Shown: positions 1 to 5,137 of the stretch, in pieces | Layout: each line of letters starts with the position of its first letter | How positions within the stretch are numbered: the first letter of the stretch is position 1 | Source: Flavobacteriales bacterium | GTDB taxonomy: Bacteria > Bacteroidota > Bacteroidia > Flavobacteriales_F > PHOS-HE28 | Reading direction: 5' to 3' | Assembly (NCBI GenBank): GCA_020854015.1 | Contig: JADZGG010000367.1 | Span: forward strand, 1 to 8,980 | Length of the DNA stretch: 8,980 bases | Position numbers and translations under genes: made by a program | Notes under the pieces: generated by a model | What the model saw: the letters and a program-made list of their open reading frames with translations, nothing else | What the model was told of the DNA's origin: nothing | Databases searched by the model: none

Positions 1-300
1 GCCAAGGGCTTCAAGCTCTTCGACCCGTACACCATCGCACATCTTGAGGCAGACGGCAACTGCACATTGCTCCACTTCACCGATGGCAGTCGCTACCTCG
101 ACACCCGTACCTTGAAGGTCTACGAAGACATGTTGGACCCCATCCAATTCGTGCGCGTGCATCGCAGCCACCTGATCAACGTGGCGCACCTGCGTGAGTA
201 CTTGCGCGATGACGGTCATTGGGCCGTGATGAAGGATGGTGCCCGCGTGCCGATCGCCCGCGAACGGGTGCAGGATTTTCTGGAGGCCGTTCGTGGGTAA
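1..300 (+). CDS. LytTR-family DNA-binding response regulator, C-terminal part (5' end outside window)
   Basis: Frame 1 is open from the first base to a TAA at 298-300, giving the last 99 residues of a protein whose start lies upstream. The whole visible part is a LytTR DNA-binding domain (the AgrA/LytR type): 'AHLEADGNCTLLHFTDG' is the opening strand pair, followed by a 'RTLKVYEDML' helix, the conserved 'FVRVHRSHLIN' core, and the closing 'GARVPIARERVQDFL' strand and helix. Proteins of this family usually carry an N-terminal receiver domain; that part is not visible, so a plain LytTR protein remains possible. The small membrane-protein gene starts 14 bp downstream and could be co-transcribed. 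A second, complete LytTR regulator lies about 0.4 kb downstream. Identification of the domain is secure; the target genes and partner kinase cannot be told from here. Confidence 0.9.
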   Translation, partial: AKGFKLFDPYTIAHLEADGNCTLLHFTDGSRYLDTRTLKVYEDMLDPIQFVRVHRSHLINVAHLREYLRDDGHWAVMKDGARVPIARERVQDFLEAVRG

Positions 301-314
301 CGAGCTCAGCCCAG

Positions 315-602
315 ATGCTTAATGTGGAGAAACGTCATTGGCTCATTCGCTACACTAGTCTGGGATACTTCGTGTTCCTCTACGCCATGCTTCATGCCGA
401 GCAGGAGGTCTTCGTTCCGCTCATCGAACCCGCAGTGGTCCTCTCCGCCGGTCTCGGTGTTGTGATGATCATTGTAGGCAATATGCTCAAGTTCACTGGA
501 CGCCTTGAACCGCCGATGTTCTGGAAGTGGGTCGTATCAGGCGGACTATGCGTGCTCATCCCTATGGCATTCGTGTTCCTGATCTTTAGCGAGTTGCACT
601 AA
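315..602 (+). CDS. Small hydrophobic membrane protein of unknown function
   Basis: This is a 95-residue protein I do not recognise. Two clear hydrophobic segments fit membrane helices, about residues 36-58 ('VVLSAGLGVVMIIVG') and 72-91 ('GGLCVLIPMAFVFLIF'). A shorter segment near 13-28 ('TSLGYFVFLYAML') may be a third. The N-terminus has positive charges (K6, R7, R12), and short charged stretches lie between the helices. I chose the ATG at 315 because it sits 14 bp after the LytTR stop; longer in-frame reading back to 219 would overlap the LytTR gene. No clear Shine-Dalgarno site precedes it. Codon use looks less GC-biased than in the neighbours (for example ACT AGT, GTA, TTA-type choices), which hints at weak selection or different ancestry. 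It may be an operon partner of the upstream regulator. The open frame and hydrophobic pattern support a real gene, but without homologues in hand this is moderate confidence. Confidence 0.6.
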   Translation: MLNVEKRHWLIRYTSLGYFVFLYAMLHAEQEVFVPLIEPAVVLSAGLGVVMIIVGNMLKFTGRLEPPMFWKWVVSGGLCVLIPMAFVFLIFSELH

Positions 603-735
603 GGCAAGGACGCGATAGGCGATCGATCCTTAGAGTCATCCCATTTACCGCCATTCACTCCCCCACGCCTACGATCCGCTCAATGGCCGGGTGGCGGTCA
701 GCACATCCTTTTACTTTTCCGGAAACCCTGTTGCC

Positions 736-1494
736 ATGGCGATGCGAGCAGTGATCGTGGATGACGAGAGCGATGCCCGGGAGAACCTGCGGATCATGCT
801 GGAAGATAATTGCCCCGAAGTCCAGGTGATCGGCCAGGCCGGAAGCGCGGAAGAAGCGCGCAAGATGATCGACGAGCTGAACCCCAACGCCCTCTTCCTG
901 GACATCAAGATGCCAGGCGAGGACGGCTTCAGCCTTCTGAAAAGCCTACAGGGGCGGGACATTCCAGTGGTCTTTACCACAGCCTACGACGAATACGCGT
1001 TGCGTGCCTTCAAGGAGAACGCGCTGGACTACCTGGAGAAGCCCATCGACCCGGACGAGCTGCAGCGCGCGGTGAAGAAGCTGCACAAGTTGGTGGACGA
1101 GCCGGCGGAAGGACAGCAGCACCAGAGCGCCATCGCCGCGTTGATGAATGACCCGGCGTCACCCTTGAGCAGCCGTGTGGCAGTTCCCAGTCGGGATGGG
1201 TTGGTGCTCCTAAAACATGAGGACATTCTTTACCTGGAGGCCAGTGACAGTTACACCACCGTGTTCACCCGCGATGGCAAGCGGACGATCAGCAGTAAGC
1301 ACATCCGGGTGTTCGAGACCAACTTGGACCCCAAGAAGTTCTTCCGTGTACACAAGTCGTACATCATCAACCTGGAGCACCTCAAGGGCTTCAGCCGCAC
1401 CGAAGGCAACATGGCCCAACTTGACAGTGGTGCGCTCATCCCGGTGAGCCGCCGTCGCCTGCCGGATTTCCTTTCGATGATCAACACGTTCTGA
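736..1494 (+). CDS. LytTR-family two-component response regulator
   Basis: This is a 252-residue response regulator with an N-terminal receiver (about residues 3-125) and a C-terminal LytTR DNA-binding domain (about 147-251). The receiver shows the acidic pair D9/D10 in 'AVIVDDE', the phospho-acceptor D56 in 'LFLDIKMPGEDG', the conserved T82 in 'VVFTTAYDEYA' and K102 in 'LEKPI'. The LytTR part shows 'ILYLEASDSYTTVF', 'FFRVHKSYIINLEHL' and 'LIPVSRRRLPDFL'. The frame is open back to a GTG at 691, but the extra 15 residues do not fit the family, where the protein begins a few residues before the first receiver strand. ATG 736 (or 742) is therefore preferred. The propeller kinase starts 20 bp downstream, so phosphotransfer from that kinase is the likely input. 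The 133-bp gap upstream contains only a near-match (TACTTTTC, 712-719) to the Bacteroidota -7 element, too weak to call. The 7-bp arms ACCGCCA (647-653) and TGGCGGT (692-698) are also in this gap. Confidence 0.93.
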   Translation: MAMRAVIVDDESDARENLRIMLEDNCPEVQVIGQAGSAEEARKMIDELNPNALFLDIKMPGEDGFSLLKSLQGRDIPVVFTTAYDEYALRAFKENALDYLEKPIDPDELQRAVKKLHKLVDEPAEGQQHQSAIAALMNDPASPLSSRVAVPSRDGLVLLKHEDILYLEASDSYTTVFTRDGKRTISSKHIRVFETNLDPKKFFRVHKSYIINLEHLKGFSRTEGNMAQLDSGALIPVSRRRLPDFLSMINTF

Positions 1495-1512
1495 GCGAAG
1501 AGCGGCGCTGGC

Positions 1513-1623
1513 GCATGAGCAGGAGCAGGGCCATTGTCCGATGTCCACTGTCCCATGCCGGGACTCGTCTCGCGTATTGGCCACGCGTGGTCGTGCTGCT
1601 CGTGCCCCTGCTCCTGCTCATGC
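1513..1623 (+). repeat. Perfect 18-bp inverted repeat enclosing the kinase start codon
   Basis: The left arm GCATGAGCAGGAGCAGGG (1513-1530) is the exact reverse complement of the right arm CCCTGCTCCTGCTCATGC (1606-1623), with 75 bases between. Pairing stops at both ends of the arms, apart from two further possible pairs (1532-1604 and 1533-1603) after one mismatch. The left arm contains the ATG at 1515 and the AGGAG at 1521-1525; the right arm encodes part of the leucine-rich signal peptide. In mRNA the arms could form a stable duplex that hides the kinase start codon from ribosomes, or be a substrate for a double-strand RNase. No T-run follows, so it is not an intrinsic terminator. The repeat is seen directly; the regulatory role is inference. 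Part of the similarity could be chance, because both arms use simple AGC/AGG and CTC/CTG codons. Confidence 0.75.
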
Positions 1624-4600
1624 CGCTCCAAGCACAGCAACACGCCTTCACCCAGTACACCACACAGGATGGGTTGGCCCAGAGCCAGGTGCGCTGTATG
1701 GCCCAGGATTCGGCGGGCTACCTGTGGTTCGGCACGCTCGGTGGCGCCAGTCGCTTCGATGGCCAGGACTTCACCAACTATGCGCTCCAGGAAGGACTGC
1801 CGGACGCCCAGGTGAACGCCTTGCTCTGCGCTGCGGACGGCACGGTGTGGCTTGGTGCCGGTGGCTCGCTGGTGGAATACCGGGGGCGCCGGATGCGCAA
1901 TGTGCCACTGCCCGAATACACCAAGGGAGGCCGCGTGCTCGCGCTGGCCCAAGGTCCGGACGGCACACTCTACATAGCCACCGACGTCGCGGGGGTGCTG
2001 GTGCGACGCGGCACGGACATCAAGGCGTTGGAGGGCTTCCCCACGGATACCGCACAGAACGCACGGGCCTTGCTCGCAGCTCCGGATGGTCGGCTGTTCA
2101 TCGGCTTGCGCAACGGCCTGCTTGAATGGAAAGATGGGCATTGCAAAGCACTGCCATTGGGTGGTGGTGCACTGAGCGTGAGCGCGCTGGCACGTTCCGC
2201 GAAAGGTGACCTCTGGGTGGGAACGAACGGCTACGGGCTCTACGGTTTGCTCGCAGATGGCCGCACGATCGAATACGATGAGGACAATGGTCTCCTCAAC
2301 AACAACGTGCGTTCCTTGGTCCTGGATGAGCGTGGCAGGATCTGGGCCGGTACCAAATTCGGTCTCAACATTGTCGACCTGTCCTCCGCGACCGAGCTGG
2401 GGCGCATCCGGTCCTTCACCGTGCACCAAGGCCTGCCGAACGACAACATCTGGTGTGGCTTTCAGGACCTGGAGGGCAACCTGTGGTTCGGCACCGACGG
2501 AGCAGGAGCCTTGCGTTATGCTGGGGACCGCTTCGTCACCCTGACAGTGAAGGACGGCCTGTGCAGCGACCTCGTGATGGACATCACCCCTGATACGCAG
2601 GGCGACCTGTGGCTGAGCACCTACGGCAACGGAGTGTGCCGCATGGATGGCATGGCCATGGTGACCACCTTGGACGGATTGCCGAACAATACCGTGTGGT
2701 GTGGGCTTCGCGCGAAGAACGGTGACCTGTGGTTCGGCACCAGCGATGGCATTTGTCGATTGGTGAACGGCCAAGTGGTGCCTTTGGACAGCACAGGTTC
2801 GCTGAGCGGCTCGAGGATCCTTGCTCTGCACGAGGATCCGCAGGGAAGGCTCTGGTGCGGCACGCGTGATGGCTTGGTGATGCGCGACCCGGATGGCACC
2901 ATGCGTTGGTATCCTGCAGGGCCAGGTGGTCCCGGTCGCTCCATCCGGGCCATCGTTCCGGACAAGCAAGGACGCCTCTGGCTCGCCACCGATGAAGGGG
3001 TGCAGGTCTTCAATGGTTCCTCGATAACGCGATACGGAACACAGGAAGGATTGAGCGACAACACGGTTTTCTGCCTGCTCTTCGATGGGACCGGACGCCT
3101 GTGGGCGGGTACTTCGAACGGCCTGAACTGCTTGGTCGGCCAACACTTCACCGCTATCCGGCTCGGTCGGGACTTCGGCAGTAACTACATCGACCTGCTG
3201 GCTTTGGGCAAGGATGGACGCATATGGGCGGGCACCAACAACGGCTTGTTCAGGGCACTGCCGGATAGTCTGCTGAACGGCACGGTTGACCCGGACCATT
3301 TCACCATGAGCGACGGGCTGCGGAGCCTGGAGTGCAACCTCAACGCCGTGCATCAGGATCCACAGGGGCGTCTGTTGGTGGGCACTGCCGCCGGCCTGTT
3401 GCGTTACGACCCGGCCAGGGAACCTCTGCTTGGCGCACCCCAAGCCCCCCCCCTCCACCTGACCGGTCTACGGTCCTTCCTACAGGTCACCGATTGGAAA
3501 GGGCAAAGTGACAGCCTCGGTGCGGTCAACGGACTGCCTGTGGGTCTGAACCTCGTGTATCGGCGGAACCACGTGACCTTCGACTACACGGCCATCAGTC
3601 TTTCCGACCCGGACAAAGTGCGCTACCGGTACCGATTGGTAGGCTCGGATGCGGATTGGCTACCGCCCACGGAGGCGCGCTTCGCCAGCTACAGCAACCT
3701 TACGCAGGGCGAGTACACTTTCGAAGTGATGGCTGCCGGGCGCGATGGGGTCTGGAGCATGCCCCAACGCTTCACCTTCGTTGTGCAACCACCGTTCTGG
3801 CTACGGTGGTGGTTCTTCTTAGGCAGCGCGTTGGTGTTGGCAGGGGGTGCCTATACGGTGATGCGCTACCGGTCCAAGCAGCGCGAACGCCGGGAGAAGA
3901 CCCGCCAGCTCATGCTCCGTTCCCGGATGCTGCAACTGGAACAACAGGCGTTGAACGCGAATATGAACCGCCACTTCATCTTCAACGCGCTCAACAGCAT
4001 CCAGTACTACATCAACCGTCAGGACCGTACTGCAGCGAACCGCTACCTCACCAGCTTCGCGAAACTGATCCGCCGCAACCTCGACGCCAGTCAGAGCGAC
4101 ACCACCTCCTTGGCCGAGGAACTGGAGCGTTTGGAGCTCTATCTCGTGCTGGAGCACATGCGTTTCAAGGACAAGTTCCGTTATCAAGTTGAAGTGGACC
4201 CATCGGTTGACCTACGTTCCATCGAGATCCCCGCCATGATGCTACAGCCTTATGTCGAGAACAGCATCTGGCACGGCATCCTGCCCACCGGTAGGCCAGG
4301 GGCTGTGACCATCCAAGTTGGGCCAGGGGGGCCGGGGCGGGTGAGGGTGTCCGTTTCCGACGACGGCATCGGGGTGGAGCAAAGCCGTTCGGGGAAGGGG
4401 GATGGTGAGGGCGACCACATCTCCCGGGGCATCGAGATCACCAAGGGGCGGGCCGATGTGCTCAGGCGGTTGGACCTTTCGGACATCCGGATCACCGGTC
4501 CGGATCAGTTACACGGGCCTGAAGGGGAGGTACTGGGCACGCAAGTGGTCATCGAGCTCCCTTCCAAGAATGGTACAGGAAGTTCCGACCCGGGCTTGCG

Positions 4601-4634
4601 GAACGAGCATAAGCCACTTATCTTGGGTTCGTGA
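1515..4634 (+). CDS. Two-component sensor kinase: 14-repeat beta-propeller sensor, Y_Y_Y domain, LytS-type histidine kinase
   Basis: This is a 1039-residue membrane sensor kinase. Residues 1-40 are a signal peptide with a long basic n-region and a hydrophobic core 'VVVLLVPLLLLMPLQA', likely cut before Q41. Fourteen two-component-propeller repeats (the G-x-L-W-x-G-T type) follow, with key aromatic or matching residues at W71, W112, Y153, F195, W234, W277, W324, W366, W406, W447, W489, W530, W571 and L621. This is about 41 residues apart and fits two seven-bladed propellers. A Y_Y_Y domain (about 675-757) and one membrane helix (about 761-783) come next, then a coiled-coil linker and a His_kinase (LytS/YehU-like) core. 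In the core, H820 lies in 'NRHFIFNALNSIQ', N916 in 'QPYVENSIWHGI' and 'DDGIG' at 949-953. Family members usually have Pro before the His; here it is Arg819. The C-terminal 20 residues look like an unstructured tail. Three exact 16-bp copies of ACCTGTGGTTCGGCAC (1720, 2479, 2725) reflect the repeats. The likely partner is the regulator just upstream. Confidence 0.95.
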   Translation: MSRSRAIVRCPLSHAGTRLAYWPRVVVLLVPLLLLMPLQAQQHAFTQYTTQDGLAQSQVRCMAQDSAGYLWFGTLGGASRFDGQDFTNYALQEGLPDAQVNALLCAADGTVWLGAGGSLVEYRGRRMRNVPLPEYTKGGRVLALAQGPDGTLYIATDVAGVLVRRGTDIKALEGFPTDTAQNARALLAAPDGRLFIGLRNGLLEWKDGHCKALPLGGGALSVSALARSAKGDLWVGTNGYGLYGLLADGRTIEYDEDNGLLNNNVRSLVLDERGRIWAGTKFGLNIVDLSSATELGRIRSFTVHQGLPNDNIWCGFQDLEGNLWFGTDGAGALRYAGDRFVTLTVKDGLCSDLVMDITPDTQGDLWLSTYGNGVCRMDGMAMVTTLDGLPNNTVWCGLRAKNGDLWFGTSDGICRLVNGQVVPLDSTGSLSGSRILALHEDPQGRLWCGTRDGLVMRDPDGTMRWYPAGPGGPGRSIRAIVPDKQGRLWLATDEGVQVFNGSSITRYGTQEGLSDNTVFCLLFDGTGRLWAGTSNGLNCLVGQHFTAIRLGRDFGSNYIDLLALGKDGRIWAGTNNGLFRALPDSLLNGTVDPDHFTMSDGLRSLECNLNAVHQDPQGRLLVGTAAGLLRYDPAREPLLGAPQAPPLHLTGLRSFLQVTDWKGQSDSLGAVNGLPVGLNLVYRRNHVTFDYTAISLSDPDKVRYRYRLVGSDADWLPPTEARFASYSNLTQGEYTFEVMAAGRDGVWSMPQRFTFVVQPPFWLRWWFFLGSALVLAGGAYTVMRYRSKQRERREKTRQLMLRSRMLQLEQQALNANMNRHFIFNALNSIQYYINRQDRTAANRYLTSFAKLIRRNLDASQSDTTSLAEELERLELYLVLEHMRFKDKFRYQVEVDPSVDLRSIEIPAMMLQPYVENSIWHGILPTGRPGAVTIQVGPGGPGRVRVSVSDDGIGVEQSRSGKGDGEGDHISRGIEITKGRADVLRRLDLSDIRITGPDQLHGPEGEVLGTQVVIELPSKNGTGSSDPGLRNEHKPLILGS
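3445..3453 (+). repeat. Nine-C homopolymer inside the kinase gene
   Basis: Nine consecutive C residues lie in the coding sequence between the last propeller repeat and the Y_Y_Y domain, read as part of Gln-Ala-Pro-Pro-Leu. A one-base slip would shift the frame and remove the membrane helix and kinase core. A tract of eight C residues also occurs in nuoB (7656-7663), so such runs are tolerated in this genome. The tract is also a place where sequencing errors are likely, but the frame is intact here. Confidence 0.85.
4320..4347 (+). other. Candidate G-quadruplex motif in the kinase ATPase coding region
   Basis: Five runs of at least three G lie within 28 bases (4320-4322, 4326-4331, 4334-4337, 4339-4341, 4345-4347), separated by loops CCA, CC, C and TGA. 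This satisfies the usual G3+N1-7 rule on the coding strand, so the motif would also be in the mRNA. It encodes a Gly/Pro-rich turn ('VGPGGPGRVRV') just before the 'DDGIG' ATP-binding motif. Folding in the cell is not shown. Confidence 0.6.
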
Positions 4635-4936
4635 TGACGTGCGCATTCCACATCAGCAACCGTTGGGCAATAGTCTGCTTGCTGTCCTTTGTCGTGCTGT
4701 TCAGCGCTTGCTCGCGGGAGGAAGTTGGACCCTTGGGCACGGAGTTCTCGGGTACGGAACGCTCTGCTCTTCAACCGCAGAATGAGGCTTCGGAGCAAGA
4801 GGGGACTCGTGGTGGAAACACGCTCCGCAATGGAGAAGTGATCGAAGAGAACGGCGCTGACAACGGTGGTATTTCCGACGACGGTGATGATACTGGTGAC
4901 AGCGAGCGCAACCGCAAGAACAAAGGGAATAACTAG
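4634..4936 (+). CDS. Small lipoprotein with disordered acidic/basic tail
   Basis: This 100-residue protein begins with a lipoprotein signal: a hydrophobic stretch 'AIVCLLSFVVLFSAC' ending in a lipobox (L-F-S-A-C) with the lipidated cysteine at C26. The residues after it, 'SREE', put acids at +3 and +4. This resembles the acidic lipoprotein export signal described in Bacteroidota for surface-exposed lipoproteins, so an outer-membrane, possibly surface, location is inferred. The mature part has no hydrophobic core and looks disordered: it is rich in E, G, N, S and T, then has an acidic block 'ISDDGDDTGD' (80-89) and a basic end 'RNRKNKGNN' (92-100). The ATG at 4634 shares its A with the kinase TGA stop (TGATG), so coupled translation is likely; a GTG one codon earlier is a less likely start. 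The terminator follows 27 bp after the stop. No function can be assigned; the coupling suggests a link to the kinase. Confidence 0.78.
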   Translation: MTCAFHISNRWAIVCLLSFVVLFSACSREEVGPLGTEFSGTERSALQPQNEASEQEGTRGGNTLRNGEVIEENGADNGGISDDGDDTGDSERNRKNKGNN

Positions 4937-4963
4937 GACCCGTGTTCGTGGTCCCATCTGCTT

Positions 4964-4985
4964 AAGCCCCGACCGGGGCTTTTTT
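4964..4985 (+). terminator. Intrinsic (Rho-independent) terminator of the regulator-kinase-lipoprotein unit
   Basis: AAGCCCC (4964-4970) and GGGGCTT (4975-4981) form a perfect 7-bp GC-rich stem with a GACC loop, running into a T tract (4980-4985). It lies 27 bp after the lipoprotein stop and faces the + strand. A smaller possible hairpin, GGACC (4936-4940) with GGTCC (4950-4954), sits between the stop codon and the terminator. Confidence 0.9.
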
Positions 4986-5108
4986 CTTGTCCACCACCCC
5001 CTCATTGCTGGATCGGACCTTACGACCGTTCCCCCGTCCAAGGGGTCCGTTGCCCGGTTCTGACCGTTCCGTGTGGCAATGGCCAGCTAGCTTTTCCATA
5101 CGGACCGG

Positions 5109-5137
5109 CCCACATGGCATGTTCGGACCCACATGGC
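5109..5137 (+). repeat. Direct repeat CCCACATGGC at the start of the helical-repeat gene
   Basis: The 10-mer CCCACATGGC occurs at 5109-5118 and again at 5128-5137, 19 bp apart, inside a looser duplication that also repeats CGGACC (5101, 5124). The second copy carries the chosen start ATG 5133. The first carries an ATG at 5114 in another frame that would encode 12 residues before a TGA at 5150-5152. Another out-of-frame ATG lies at 5119. ACATG and CATGT (5112-5116, 5118-5122) also form a small palindrome around 5117. This could be an operator or a recent small duplication. Confidence 0.5.

Noticed and set aside
647..698. Inverted repeat ACCGCCA / TGGCGGT upstream of the response regulator
   Set aside because: Seven-base arms 38 bp apart are within chance for GC-rich DNA, and they do not resemble LytTR direct-repeat sites.
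712..719. TACTTTTC as promoter of the response regulator gene
   Set aside because: It has a mismatch at the final G of TAnnTTTG, no -33 element, and would leave only about 10 bases of leader.
691..735. Longer N-terminus for the response regulator from GTG 691
   Set aside because: The added 15 residues do not fit a receiver domain, which normally begins just before the 'AVIVDDE' strand; ATG 736 or 742 fits better.
1251..3458. Long open frame of 735 codons on the - strand
   Set aside because: It lies almost wholly antisense to the propeller kinase, has no recognisable domain, and is explained by the high GC content and repeated codon patterns of that gene.
5088..5095. TAGCTTTT as promoter of the helical-repeat gene
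   Set aside because: It is a single-mismatch -7 element without a -33 TTG at a suitable distance; mentioned only as a weak possibility.
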